Shown here piece by piece: positions 1 through 9,900 of a stretch of DNA of 64,000 nt (positions within the stretch are counted from its first letter, which is position 1; every line of letters starts with the position of its first letter). This DNA comes from JBDRRP01 sp964446485. Its GTDB lineage: Bacteria > Desulfobacterota > Desulfobacteria > Desulfobacterales > JBDRRP01. A model generated the notes under the pieces. The model was given only the letters and a program-made list of their open reading frames with translations. It searched no databases and was not told the DNA's origin. Location: assembly GCA_964446485.1 (NCBI GenBank), contig CAYUOU010000005.1, positions 1 through 64,000 of the forward strand, in the 5' to 3' direction. The position numbers were made by a program, and so were the translations under genes.

Positions 1-1
1 A

Positions 2-28
2 AGATCCCTCGCTGCGCTCGGGATGACA
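2..28. repeat. Right half of a dispersed repeat, truncated by the window edge or solo
   Basis: The segment carries the AGATCCCTCGCTGCGCTCGG stretch and ends in CTCGGGATGACA. The same stretch ends the full-length copies at 58-154, 21383-21478 and 25335-25464. Any left half would lie outside the window. Confidence 0.7.
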
Positions 29-57
29 GCTTGTTTCGAATGGCACAGCTCATCGTC

Positions 58-154
58 TGTCATTCCGAGGAGGCACGACGAGGAATCTATGTTTTTCTTT
101 TGGAACTTTGGGACATCGACAACACCGAGATCCCTCGCTGCGCTCGGGATGACA
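58..154. repeat. Dispersed repeat with imperfect terminal inverted repeats (97 bp)
   Basis: It begins TGTCATTCCGAGG and ends CTCGGGATGACA, so the two ends are imperfect inverted repeats of about 12 bp. An internal GACGAGGAATC box lies near the left end and AGATCCCTCGCTGCGCTCGG near the right end; the middle is variable and AT-rich. It contains no ORF. Similar copies lie at 21 kb and 25 kb, always between genes. It resembles a small non-autonomous element or an extragenic palindrome; a mobilising transposase is not visible. Confidence 0.75.
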
Positions 155-224
155 CCATTTGCGTTGCATAGACTGTTGATAGAAATGTCATGAAAATTTT
201 CAGAATAATCCGGAAAGGTATAAA

Positions 225-656
225 ATGCCTGACATCATTGTCCACTCAGAGGATCTGACAGTTTCTTTGGACACCGGCTGCGACATCGTCGATATAACGG
301 ATGCGTTGTCGGCCTTTGCGCGAGATTCAGGCGTAACGGTCGGGACCCTTGCAGCCACCGTCGTTGGATCGACCGGGTCCATAACCACGATAGAATTCGA
401 ACCCGGCGTCGTGGAGGATTTGAAAGCGGCCATTGAACGATTGGCGCCCCGGGGCATTTATTATGCGCACGAGGCCGCCTGGCATGACGGCAACGGCCAC
501 AGCCACGTCCAGGCGGCCATGTTGGGCCCCTCGATCAACGTGCCGATTCGTAACGGCCGCTTGCGATTGGGGACCTGGCAGCAGGTGGTGGTGATCAATC
601 ACGACAATAAGGCGCGTCGCCGGTCGATTGCGGTGACGATAATTGGGAAGAGATAG
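225..656 (+). CDS. YjbQ/UPF0047 family protein
   Basis: The 143-residue product has the length and architecture of the YjbQ (UPF0047) family, small trimeric beta-rich proteins some of which have weak thiamine-phosphate synthase activity. The C-terminal signature is visible at about residues 93-120: a NGHSHVQAAMLGPS segment followed by RNGRLRLGTWQQ. The His pair in this block and the earlier YAHEAAWH segment are the likely metal-binding side chains. The ATG follows AAAGG at about 7 bases. The physiological substrate is unsettled in this family. It stands alone between repeats, with no operon partner. Confidence 0.85.
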   Translation: MPDIIVHSEDLTVSLDTGCDIVDITDALSAFARDSGVTVGTLAATVVGSTGSITTIEFEPGVVEDLKAAIERLAPRGIYYAHEAAWHDGNGHSHVQAAMLGPSINVPIRNGRLRLGTWQQVVVINHDNKARRRSIAVTIIGKR

Positions 657-728
657 GGCCCCAGGATTCGAGGGTTTAAGGATTCACGGGGGCGTTCAGA
701 CGATACTCGTCGGCATAACAACGCGTTG

Positions 729-760
729 AGATGCCTCGTCGCAAGCTCCTCGGAATGACA
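729..760. repeat. Half copy of the dispersed repeat
   Basis: The segment reads GAGATGCCTCGTCGCAAGCT and ends CTCGGAATGACA, the inverted complement of the left arm (TGTCATTCCGAG) of the longer copies. It lies in the intergenic space downstream of the YjbQ-family gene. No second arm is seen nearby. Confidence 0.55.
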
Positions 761-800
761 TTTGGGGCCGGTGGAATTTTACATGGAGGATCAACGAAGC

Positions 801-1223
801 CTATTCTTCTAAGGTCGGCGGTTTGCCCGCCTTCTTTTTGAACGCCTTTTCGATATCCGCGAAAAGATTCTTTTTCTTTTCTTCCCGCTCCGCCTTGATA
901 TTCTTTACCTTTTCGGTAATCCCTTTTCGCTGCTGGCGGAATTTTTCGAGTTCGGCTTCCATTCCGGGCGCCTGATCCGCTTTGGGGAGATCCTCCAGCG
1001 GAAGGTGATCGAGGATGGTGACCTTGTTCCCGAAAGGGCCTTCCAGGATGTTGATGATCGACAGGTCATTCAGTTTGTTGCACATCCGGTAGGCCTGTTC
1101 GCGAGAGACGGTGAGCAGATCGCCCACCTCCTCCACCGACGGCGGTCTGTTTTTTTGATGGTCGAGGACCCGAATGGCTGCAACGACCAAATGCCCCTCT
1201 GCGTATGGACTCAGTTTTTTCAT
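801..1223 (-). CDS. Small protein with winged-helix-like N-terminus and charged coiled-coil C-terminus
   Basis: The 140-residue product has an N-terminal half (about residues 5-70) with the helical spacing of a winged-helix domain: an SVEEVGDLLTVSREQAYRM segment suits helix-turn-helix recognition. From about residue 90 it turns into a strongly charged, Lys/Glu-rich segment likely to be coiled coil (EKVKNIKAEREEKKK). No catalytic motif is visible. It could be a small DNA-binding regulator or a structural protein. It is transcribed away from eno, with the eno promoter region between them. I do not recognise a named family. Confidence 0.7.
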   Translation of the reverse strand: MKKLSPYAEGHLVVAAIRVLDHQKNRPPSVEEVGDLLTVSREQAYRMCNKLNDLSIINILEGPFGNKVTILDHLPLEDLPKADQAPGMEAELEKFRQQRKGITEKVKNIKAEREEKKKNLFADIEKAFKKKAGKPPTLEE

Positions 1224-1344
1224 TGTTGAATCATCCGATGATTAAATAACGCCATGAAATCATGTAGGTTTCTGTGTGCGTCGAGATCCTTGGGAAACCC
1301 ATTCTGTCAATACGAAACTTCGGTCTATCCGGCCATGACCGTGC

Positions 1345-1373
1345 TTGACAGCACTTGGCATGCGGAGTAACAT
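1345..1373 (+). promoter_or_regulatory. Probable sigma-70 promoter of eno
   Basis: A perfect TTGACA at 1345-1350 is followed, after exactly 17 bases, by TAACAT at 1368-1373, which matches TATAAT at four of six positions. It lies about 145 bases upstream of the eno start codon, in an otherwise empty divergent region. Confidence 0.5.
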
Positions 1374-1519
1374 CGGCCCGAAATTTGGGCAGGTAAACGG
1401 TCCGATTTTGAATCCAGTGCGAAGTTCATCAAGCCTTCAGTCCGGCTGCCAGCAATTCGCCATATATAGCCGCCAACAGGGTGAAATTCAACCATTCGCC
1501 GATCCGATGTGGAGGGAAC

Positions 1520-2788
1520 ATGACCGAGATCATCGATGTGAGTGCCAGGGAGGTGTTGGATTCCCGAGGAAATCCGACTGTCGAAGCGGAAGTGTTTCTT
1601 GCCTGCGGGGCCAGTGGCCGCGCTGCGGTGCCTTCCGGCGCATCCACGGGCAAACGTGAGGCGTTGGAATTGCGTGACAAGCGGGCCAAGCGATACGGCG
1701 GCAAGGGGGTGCTCAATGCCGTCAAAAACGTTAACACCGAAATCGCGACTGCCATTCGTGGAATGGATGCCGCCGATCAGGTCACGCTGGATCGGGCCAT
1801 GATCGCCCTGGACGGCACGCCCAACAAAGCCAAACTGGGCGCCAATGCCATTTTATCGGTATCCATGGCAGCTGCCCGCGCGGCGGCAGATGCTTACGGC
1901 CTGCCGCTTTATCGATACCTCGGGGGTATCAATGCGCGCTGCCTGCCGCTGCCCATGATGAACATCGTCAACGGCGGCGCCCACGCGGCCAACAACCTGG
2001 ATATACAGGAATTCATGATTGTTCCGGTCGGTGCCAAGTCCATTGCCCAGGCCGTTCAAATGGGGGCGGAAACCTTTCACGCCCTAAAAAAGATCCTCAA
2101 CAAAGAGGGGCACAATACGGCGGTCGGCGATGAAGGGGGCTTTGCGCCCAACCTGGATTCCAACGAAGCGGCCATCACTTATATCATCAAGGCTGTCGAG
2201 GCGGCCGGCTACACCGTTGGCAAGGAAATGGGCATTGCCCTCGATGCGGCGGCCAGCGAGTTTTACCAGCGGGGAAAATACGTCCTGGCGTCAGAAAAAC
2301 GCAAGCTCAGCGCGGAGCAGATGGTGGATTACTACCAGGAACTCATCGACAAATACCCCATCCTTTCCATCGAAGATGGTTTGGCCGAGGGGGATTGGGC
2401 CGGCTGGGAAGTCATGACCGATCGCCTCGAGAGCACGATTCAGATTGTGGGGGACGATGTTTTCGTGACGAACCCGAAAATCTTCGCTAAGGGCATCGAG
2501 GCCGGCATCGCCAACTCCATTCTCATCAAGCTGAACCAGATTGGAACGGTGAGCGAGACCCTGGACACCATCGAGATGGCAAAGCAGGCCGGCTACACCA
2601 CAGTGATATCCCACCGTTCCGGTGAAACCGAGGATGCGTTCATTGCCGATCTCGTTGTCGGTGTCAACGGGGGACAGATCAAAACAGGGTCAATGTCACG
2701 AAGCGACCGTGTCGCCAAGTACAACCAACTGCTTCGCATCGAGGACGAACTGGGGGCTGGGGCGTTGTTTGCGGAAGATATGCTGTAG
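1520..2788 (+). CDS. eno: Enolase (phosphopyruvate hydratase)
   Basis: This is the glycolytic/gluconeogenic enzyme interconverting 2-phosphoglycerate and phosphoenolpyruvate in the cytoplasm. From the ATG at 1520 it is 422 residues, normal for bacteria. It begins ITEIDV-like (MTEIIDVSAREVLDSRGNP), carries GDEGGFAPN in the middle, LSIEDGLAEGDW as the metal-site segment, and SHRSGETEDAFIADL as the C-terminal signature. An in-frame ATG at 1481 is less likely because GGAGGG lies 5 bases before 1520. The downstream LolA-like gene begins 41 bases later. High confidence. Confidence 0.97.
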   Translation: MTEIIDVSAREVLDSRGNPTVEAEVFLACGASGRAAVPSGASTGKREALELRDKRAKRYGGKGVLNAVKNVNTEIATAIRGMDAADQVTLDRAMIALDGTPNKAKLGANAILSVSMAAARAAADAYGLPLYRYLGGINARCLPLPMMNIVNGGAHAANNLDIQEFMIVPVGAKSIAQAVQMGAETFHALKKILNKEGHNTAVGDEGGFAPNLDSNEAAITYIIKAVEAAGYTVGKEMGIALDAAASEFYQRGKYVLASEKRKLSAEQMVDYYQELIDKYPILSIEDGLAEGDWAGWEVMTDRLESTIQIVGDDVFVTNPKIFAKGIEAGIANSILIKLNQIGTVSETLDTIEMAKQAGYTTVISHRSGETEDAFIADLVVGVNGGQIKTGSMSRSDRVAKYNQLLRIEDELGAGALFAEDML

Positions 2789-2829
2789 GCCGTTGAAGAC
2801 GTTTTTTTGATAACATGACGGAGGGGTGA

Positions 2830-3792
2830 ATGCCTCCTTACAGTTTGAGTGGCCAGGACACCCGAAAGCGCAGGGTGGCTTGGCCTCTTTTTTTGGCGCG
2901 TCAGAGAACTGCCTATGGGCGGATGAAACCATTGGTAAAGGCCCGCCGGCGCTGGTTCCGTGCCGGTGTGGCGTTGATCGCCATATGCCTGGTCATTGCC
3001 GCGACCCGTGCACCTGTGTCCGCTTATGTGGTTGAGGGGCCGCACGCCGTAGACCTCATGATCAAGGCCCTGGGCCGGGGCAGGATACTGCAGGTGCGTC
3101 AGCGGCTGCGAATCTATGATCTTTCCATGGAGACCGGTGAAAGGGAACTTGTCGAAACGGCCGTTTATCTCTTTCCCGGGCGGTACCGAGCGGAAATACG
3201 CTCGGCCAGTATCCAGCGTATCCACGTGGCGGCAGATGGGCGCTCGGTCACCATTATCGACGACAAGATTGCCAGCTTCTCCGTTTCGCCGCTGGATCAG
3301 TACAAAGATCTGCTGCTCTGCCGGGAACGATCACAACTCCTTGAGCGATTGACGGCGGCCGGCGTCAATACTTTCATAACCAGCCTGGGTCGATTCGGTG
3401 ACGCACTGGTCGTCATCCTCGGGGCGCGGTATCCCGATGAAAACCGGCCTCAGGTCTGGCTGGACAAAGATTCCTACCTGCCGCTGCGGTGGATCATTCG
3501 GCCGGACGGCCACCCCGACGGGCCGTTTGAGGCGCATTTTCTGGCATGGCAGAAGGTGGGGCAACAATGGTATCCCCGGCGCATCGAGCTGTTTGAAAAC
3601 AACACTATGATTCGTGAGATCGTTGCGGAACAGGTGCTCACCAAAGCGGATATCCGGCCTGCGGATTTTGATATCGAGGCCCTGCTGGCGAAACACGCCA
3701 ACCCTTTCCGAAATGCGTCGGGAGACGGTTTGCCCCCGGGCAATGATATCGAGAAGGCCATCGACGATTTCAGAAAACGATTCGAACAGTAA
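2830..3792 (+). CDS. LolA/LolB-like outer-membrane lipoprotein-sorting-type protein
   Basis: The product is 320 residues. A hydrophobic stretch (about residues 44-63, GVALIAICLVIAATRAPVSA) resembles a signal sequence ending AYA-like, followed by a beta-rich domain of the LolA/LppX-like kind (PGRYRAEIRS, QVWLDKDSYLPLRWII, WYPRRIELFENN). The start at 2830 has a strong GGAGGGG 5 bases upstream, but it leaves a basic 43-residue extension before the hydrophobic segment. The ATG at 2923 would give a conventional signal peptide with a poorer ribosome site. It lies between eno and pyrG on the same strand. The role as a lipid or lipoprotein carrier is inferred from fold-type similarity. Confidence 0.6.
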   Translation: MPPYSLSGQDTRKRRVAWPLFLARQRTAYGRMKPLVKARRRWFRAGVALIAICLVIAATRAPVSAYVVEGPHAVDLMIKALGRGRILQVRQRLRIYDLSMETGERELVETAVYLFPGRYRAEIRSASIQRIHVAADGRSVTIIDDKIASFSVSPLDQYKDLLLCRERSQLLERLTAAGVNTFITSLGRFGDALVVILGARYPDENRPQVWLDKDSYLPLRWIIRPDGHPDGPFEAHFLAWQKVGQQWYPRRIELFENNTMIREIVAEQVLTKADIRPADFDIEALLAKHANPFRNASGDGLPPGNDIEKAIDDFRKRFEQ

Positions 3793-3841
3793 CCCCCATC
3801 ACGCGAACAGCAGTTAAACCGAAAAACTTCAGAGGGTGCGC

Positions 3842-5485
3842 ATGGAAGGAAACAAGAAGTATATTTTTGTAACGGGTGGTGTGCTTTCCTCATTGGGTAA
3901 AGGGCTGGCCTCGGCCGCCATTGGCGCCTTGCTGGAAAGCCGGGGACTACGGGTGACGATTCAGAAACTGGACCCTTACATCAACGTCGATCCGGGGACC
4001 ATGAATCCTTTTCAGCACGGTGAGGTATTCGTCACCGACGACGGTGCGGAAACCGATCTGGATCTGGGCCATTACGAGCGCTTCACCGAAGCAAAACTGG
4101 GCAAGAGGAATAACTACACCACCGGCAAGATTTACCACTCCGTCATTACCAAGGAGCGGCGGGGGGATTATCTCGGCGGAACCGTTCAGGTCATTCCGCA
4201 CATCACTGACGAGATTAAAGAGGCCATCAAGAGCGTTTCCGAAGACGTCGATGTCGCCATCATCGAGATCGGCGGGACCATCGGTGACATCGAAAGCCTT
4301 CCCTTTCTGGAGGCCATACGCCAGTTTCGTGCCGACGTGGGAAAAGAGCATGTTCTCTACATCCATCTGACGCTGGTGCCCTATATCGCCACCGCAGGAG
4401 AGGTGAAGACAAAACCTACGCAGCACAGCGTCAAGGAACTCCGCAGCATCGGTATTCAACCCGATATTTTACTCTGCCGCACCGACCGCTATCTATCCTC
4501 CGGCATCAAGAAGAAGATCGCTCTCTTTTGCAACGTCAGTGAAGATGCCGTCATTACCGCCAAAGATGTGGACTGTATTTATGAAGTGCCCCTGATCTTC
4601 CACCGCGAAGGGCTGGACAGCAAAATCGTCGACCTGCTTCATATCTGGACCCGCGCACCGCGGCTCGATGAATGGGAGGAGGTCGTTCGGCAGTTCATGG
4701 AACCGAAAAAGTCCGTCACCATTGCGATCGTGGGCAAGTACGTGGATCTCACCGAGAGCTATAAGAGTCTCAATGAAGCCCTCTACCACGGCGGCATGGG
4801 CAACGATACCCGGGTTCACCTCAAATTCATCGACAGCGAAACGCTCGCGCCCGACAGCTGCCCCGAGTCGCTCCAAGATGTGGACGGCATTTTGGTTCCC
4901 GGCGGTTTCGGGTCACGCGGTATCGAGGGAAAGATCTGCGCGGCGGCGTATGCCCGCGCCGGAAACATCCCCTATTTCGGCATCTGCCTGGGGATGCAGA
5001 TCGCCGTTATCGAGTTCGCCCGGCACGTCGCGGGGCTCGATGAAGCTAACAGCTCCGAGTTCAACCCCGCCACCCCGCATCCGGTGATTTATCTCATGAC
5101 CGAGTGGTTCGACGAACAAACCGGGGCCATTGAAAGGCGCGACGAGTCATCGGAAAAGGGCGCCACCATGAGGCTTGGCGCCTATCCCTGCAGGCTTAAG
5201 ATCGGCACCAAGGCTTATGATGCCTATGGTGTCACAGACATTTCTGAACGGCACCGTCATCGGTACGAATTCAACAATGCCTATATGGAGCGCTTGGAAG
5301 CGGCCGGCATGGTCATCAGCGGGACCTCTCCCAGAGAAGATCTTGTTGAAATGGTTGAACTGCCGGACCACCCTTGGTTCGTCGGTTGCCAGTTTCACCC
5401 AGAGTTCAAATCGCGTCCCCGAAAACCCCATCCCCTGTTTAGGGAATTCATTCGGGCGTCATTAAAACACAAAGAAAATCGATAG
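3842..5485 (+). CDS. pyrG: CTP synthase (glutamine-hydrolysing)
   Basis: It makes CTP from UTP, ATP and glutamine, the last step of pyrimidine synthesis. The 547-residue length is normal. The N-terminal synthetase domain shows FVTGGVLSSLGKGLASA (P-loop) and LDPYINVDPGTMNPFQHGEV. The C-terminal class-I glutaminase domain shows LVPGGFGSRGIEGK and the nucleophile elbow FGICLGMQ, with the catalytic His-Glu in CQFHPEFKSRP. The ATG at 3842 follows AGAGGG by 5 bases; the GTG at 3836 overlaps that site and is unlikely. High confidence. Confidence 0.97.
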   Translation: MEGNKKYIFVTGGVLSSLGKGLASAAIGALLESRGLRVTIQKLDPYINVDPGTMNPFQHGEVFVTDDGAETDLDLGHYERFTEAKLGKRNNYTTGKIYHSVITKERRGDYLGGTVQVIPHITDEIKEAIKSVSEDVDVAIIEIGGTIGDIESLPFLEAIRQFRADVGKEHVLYIHLTLVPYIATAGEVKTKPTQHSVKELRSIGIQPDILLCRTDRYLSSGIKKKIALFCNVSEDAVITAKDVDCIYEVPLIFHREGLDSKIVDLLHIWTRAPRLDEWEEVVRQFMEPKKSVTIAIVGKYVDLTESYKSLNEALYHGGMGNDTRVHLKFIDSETLAPDSCPESLQDVDGILVPGGFGSRGIEGKICAAAYARAGNIPYFGICLGMQIAVIEFARHVAGLDEANSSEFNPATPHPVIYLMTEWFDEQTGAIERRDESSEKGATMRLGAYPCRLKIGTKAYDAYGVTDISERHRHRYEFNNAYMERLEAAGMVISGTSPREDLVEMVELPDHPWFVGCQFHPEFKSRPRKPHPLFREFIRASLKHKENR

Positions 5486-5535
5486 ATTCACGCCGTCCAC
5501 GGTGCTTTTCGGCTTTTCGCGAGGGTACCGTGCCG

Positions 5536-6642
5536 TCACCGTCGCATGCCGAGCATTTGACCGATGCGATAGATGTAAAGGCGCCAGGGTGAGGCCGTCG
5601 GCCTATCGGCAAATACCTGCCGCAGCACCCGTGGCTCCGGGAAAACCATTTCACGAATCATCGCTGCCGCAATTCGCGCCCCTTTGCCCGCCGAAAAGAG
5701 TACCAGCGGTGACCAACTTGGCAGTGCGGTATTGTGGTCGCGGCATCGAAGCAGCCGTGAGGTCAACGGGTCGATGGCGCCGGTTGGCGGCAGCAAGGCA
5801 CTCCGAATCCCCAGCAAGCGGTTTATGAGAAACCCGACGTTGCCCATCTGCCGGGACAAGCCAACCGACCCGGCCCGCGCGACAAGCGCGTCGGTTTTCG
5901 CCTTCGACATTCGCTCCAGCAACCGTGCGATATCGACAAGCCAAATCAGGCGATCCACATTGTGCTTGAGGACATGCATGCCGAGATAGAGGACCTGGTC
6001 AACGCTGTTCAATCGTTTGGCGGTTGCCGATCTGATCAGAAACGCTTCGGCCCTTTCCACGAACACATTGTCGCTGATCGGGGTCAGCCACTTTCTCGAT
6101 TTCAGTCGATCGGCCCAGAACAGGTCGGTGTGGATGTCCAGGTTGGTGGCATCTCTTTCCCACGAGCCGGGATACAGCGGGTCCTGATGATAGCCCAGTC
6201 GAGCCAGCAGTTTTGAGAACCGATCGACGCTTGATGGTGCTATCAGGAGGTCGATGTCTGACATGGGCCGAACGCCGGGGTCCTTATAGACATCGCCTTG
6301 AAGAGACATCCCCTGGAGAATCAACGGATGGATTCCCATTCGGGCGGAATCGCAAAGCAGTTCCTCGGCAGCCGCCATGAGCTTCAGGTTGATTTGAACA
6401 GTTTGGTAGTAAACTGCCGCCAGTCGATCCTTATACGATTCCGGCACTTGATTCAGGAGCCCCATTTTTTGAAGGCCGCGATTGAACAATGATGTCAACC
6501 CCTCCCTTGAGGCGTCAAGAATCAGTGACTCCCATCGCGGTTCATCTGCAATGGCTCGCTGGAATCGATCCGCTGGTTTCGAGGAGAGATCCCCCAGGGA
6601 AACGGCGACCAGAAGCGCCCTATTGGATAAGAATCGGCTCAT
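5536..6642 (-). CDS. Nucleotidyltransferase-like protein (PF14907-type), probable member of the peptide cluster
   Basis: The 368-residue product looks like the uncharacterised nucleotidyltransferase family NTP_transf_5. Around residues 105-133 it has LILQGMSLQGDVY followed by RPMSDIDLLI, where the two Asp of DIDLL would bind metal. The HVLKHNVDRLIWLVDIARLL segment near residue 230 is also typical. Members are known next to PqqD-like proteins, HprK-like kinases and lasso or radical-SAM peptide genes. Here it diverges from the giant gene that opens such a cluster. Its reaction is unknown; nucleotidylation of a peptide or glycan would be a guess. Neither candidate start (ATG 6642, TTG 6654) has a good ribosome site. 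Confidence 0.7.
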   Translation of the reverse strand: MSRFLSNRALLVAVSLGDLSSKPADRFQRAIADEPRWESLILDASREGLTSLFNRGLQKMGLLNQVPESYKDRLAAVYYQTVQINLKLMAAAEELLCDSARMGIHPLILQGMSLQGDVYKDPGVRPMSDIDLLIAPSSVDRFSKLLARLGYHQDPLYPGSWERDATNLDIHTDLFWADRLKSRKWLTPISDNVFVERAEAFLIRSATAKRLNSVDQVLYLGMHVLKHNVDRLIWLVDIARLLERMSKAKTDALVARAGSVGLSRQMGNVGFLINRLLGIRSALLPPTGAIDPLTSRLLRCRDHNTALPSWSPLVLFSAGKGARIAAAMIREMVFPEPRVLRQVFADRPTASPWRLYIYRIGQMLGMRR

Positions 6643-6954
6643 GAGGGGAGGCAAAGCAATGTTTTTCCTAAAAATCGGTATTCAGGGCACGAGATTTGCC
6701 TTTATAAGGGCTCATCCATAAATACCCCTCCCCTTGTGGGAGGAGATCGGGGAGGAGCCCTCTCCTATCAAGTGAGAGGGAGCAGAAGGCTTCCCGCGTA
6801 TGGGCACTGATTTAGGATATGAACTCCTATGAATTAATGGTTCATTGAACTCGGAGTCAAAAAACACTATTTTGTCGATTGGATCAATGATTGAATACCC
6901 CAGTTTCGGATGGCACAACGATACTGATGTATCTGTAACCATGGAGAAATGACC
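6643..6954. other. Divergent intergenic region between the nucleotidyltransferase-like gene and the giant gene
   Basis: About 310 bases without a convincing gene. It holds a purine/pyrimidine-biased stretch around 6722-6782 (CCCCTCCCCTTGTGGGAGGA and a related GGGGAGGAGCCCTCTCC) that could form a weak hairpin, and an AT-rich part at 6800-6930 suited to divergent promoters. No consensus -35/-10 pair was clear. It must contain the control region for the accessory cluster. Confidence 0.4.
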
Positions 6955-9900
6955 ATGCACTGCGCCGCCCTTCCATCGTCAAGGCTTGCTTTTTTACTCG
7001 GGGTAACATTTTTCTCGATTATCTTTGGTGCGTTACCTGCGGCCCATGCAGCTATTTTTGCCGGCTATTCAGAATATTACATCCCGGGTCGCGAGCGGCA
7101 AATGTGGGATGTATTTTCCGATCTTGACGTGCGCATCGCCGCCAATTTGGGAGGGGCTCCACAATTGGACATTTCCCAGGGGATGCACACAGTGATTTCC
7201 ATAACTGTCACGGGCGATGATACAACCGTTTACTACGATCACTGGGAAGACGGCTACGACTTCGATCCCAATGATCCAGATAACACGGCTGATCAACAGT
7301 GGGTCCGTGATGCGGGCGATGTCATCACCCTCACTGAAAGCAATATTCCAGTTAACCCCCGCGGAACAGCCGTTTACTATGACGGTGGAGACCGCATCTA
7401 CATTGCAGGTACATCCGCCACCGTATCCAGGACAAGTTGGGCCGAGGATGCCGGGCCGGTGTTTGCTATCTCCTGGGAACTTTTCCCAGTCAAGCCCTTC
7501 CTGACAGATTACACCATCCCCGTGGGGCGAGATATTGCAGTAAACGCCCCCAATTATAGTGATTTTGAGAGAGTGTATATTCTGGTTCAGTCGGTGACAG
7601 ACGGCAATACCATTCAGATCGACGACCCCACCACGCCTTTCGTTGATGTTACGACGACCCTGAATCGGGGCGAAACCACAGAGCTTTTCAACACCAATGC
7701 GGGTACTCACGTCACCGGATCGGCTCAAGTGCAGGTGCATTTCATCGTCGGATCGGATACGCGGAACCGATATGAGGCGCGGGGGTTCAACGCCATGCCC
7801 GAAGCGCTTTGGGATAACGAGTATTACAGCCCCGTGGGGGGATTTACCAACGGTGACACCGACATATATCTCTATAACCCGCATTCGTCGTCCATCATCA
7901 TTTTTTATGAGGATTCGCTGGGGCAGGGCGCATTTGTCATACCGGCCAAGAGCACGGTCAGCTACCAGGACGGTGCGGGGCGCTTTGTTCCCATTGGGTC
8001 CGGTGTCTATTTGACCTCTGACAACATTTTTTGGGGAATTTCCTCCGCGGACGCGGAGTCGCGCACCTATGACTGGGGGTTTTCCCTTGTGCCGGTCAAT
8101 TTTCTCACCGACGAGTATTATCTAAGCTGGGCGCCGGGCACCTCCGAGGCAGCGCCGACGGCCAATGGGTCGCCGGCATTCGTCACCCCGATTTTCGACG
8201 ATACAATCATCAACATCGACTTCAGCCCGACAGACGGTATCATCGACCAGACTGTAACGCGCAACCGCCTGGAGACCATCAAGGTGTTCGATCCGGACAA
8301 CGACAACTCTGGGATGCGCATCTTCGCGAGCGCCCCCATCGCCGTGGCCTGGGGGCAGGATCCCGACACGGCCGGCACCGGCAACCCTTATCTTGATCTC
8401 GGGACGGCCAATCTGCCCATGCCGCCTGATTGGATCGATCTCACACTGGGACTCGAAAAAACCGCCGACCCCACGGTGATCGCTCCGGTGGCGGGCCAGC
8501 AGACGCGTTTTACCCTGGTCGTCAGCACCTATGACTTTCCGGTAAAAGGGATCGCCGTCCAAGACGTCCTTCCCGCGGGCTTTAGCTATGTGAACAACAG
8601 CACCGTGATCCAGTTGCCCGACAACACCGCCCTTGTCGGCGTCAGTGCAAATCCGGCCATTTCCGGCCAGACCCTCACCTGGGACAACGCGACGCTCAAC
8701 AACCTGGACATGGCCGCCGCGGAGACGCTCACCATCACTTACGACACCATTATCGACGGGACCGTGGTCAGCGGACAATTTGCCAATGCCGCTCAGGCCT
8801 CGGGCAGCCGATTGTTGGGCTCCCAGGTCTTTTCGCCGTTCGACAATGCCATCATCGATGTGGCGCCGCTTGTGATCGACAAGGACTCGATTACGAAGAC
8901 CGTTTCCAGCGGTGGGACGGCGCAGTACACCGTCAAATTCCAGAACATCAGCGACATCGACGCCACCGGTGTTAGCATTAGCGACACACTGCCAGCAGGT
9001 TTTTCCGTTGTCAGCACGGACAGTATCGTCACCACGGCCGGCGTATCGCCGCTGGGACCGGCAGCGCCGGCAACCGTTCCCAACCCTGGAGACACCAATC
9101 TGACATGGGGTCCGTGGGATGTCGACAGTTTGGGAGAGGTGCTGGTTACGTTTACCGTTGCCGTGGCAGCTACCGTGGCCCCGGATGTCTACGACAACAC
9201 CGCTTCCGCCGATGCCACCTGGAACGGCAGCCTGGTTTCCATCGATGACAAAGGGGAAGTCGCGCAGGACTTGGGCACCCCAAGCGGAGAAGACCCCGAA
9301 GACGATGAAGACGTGGAAGTGGTGTCGCTGCTGTTGGACATGGATACCACAACGGACACCATCGCCGCCGGCGGTCAAGCCACGTACGTCATTACGGTCC
9401 AGAATGACAGCACCGCCACCGTTTCAGGCGTGGATATATCGGCGTCGCTGCCGCCGGGATTCACCTATGCCAGTACATCAAGCATCGCTATTACCGATAG
9501 CGGCACACCCGGCGACACGACTCGGCCGACCACCACAAGTCCTTCCGTGGGGGATGTCAATCCCCAGTGGGGAACCTGGAACATCGGTCCGGGCGATGCC
9601 GTCACCATTACGCTGGTGGCGGACGTTGCGGGAAGCGTCGCGCCGGGCACGTATGATGCCAGTGCATTCGCAGACAGCCCGCTTACGGGCCTCATCGATG
9701 ATGCCGGCCCTGTTGCCGGCGACATTCACACACTGCCTTCGGACACCGGCACCGATGAGGACGTCACCGTCGAGACAGCGGTCCTCACCATCGACAAAGA
9801 CGCTGTGGTAAAAAATGCCGTCCGCGGCAGCACGGCAGTGACCTGGCAGATTGTGGTCGCCAATAGCGGCACTGCCGATGCAACCAACGTTGTGATCAGT

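Noticed and set aside
176..209. Promoter TTGATA...AATAAT before the YjbQ-type gene
   Set aside because: Spacing is 22 bases, too long for sigma-70.
8122..9378. Minus-strand ORF of 418 codons inside the giant gene
   Set aside because: It is antisense to the DUF11 repeats, and the plus frame has a coherent repeat structure.
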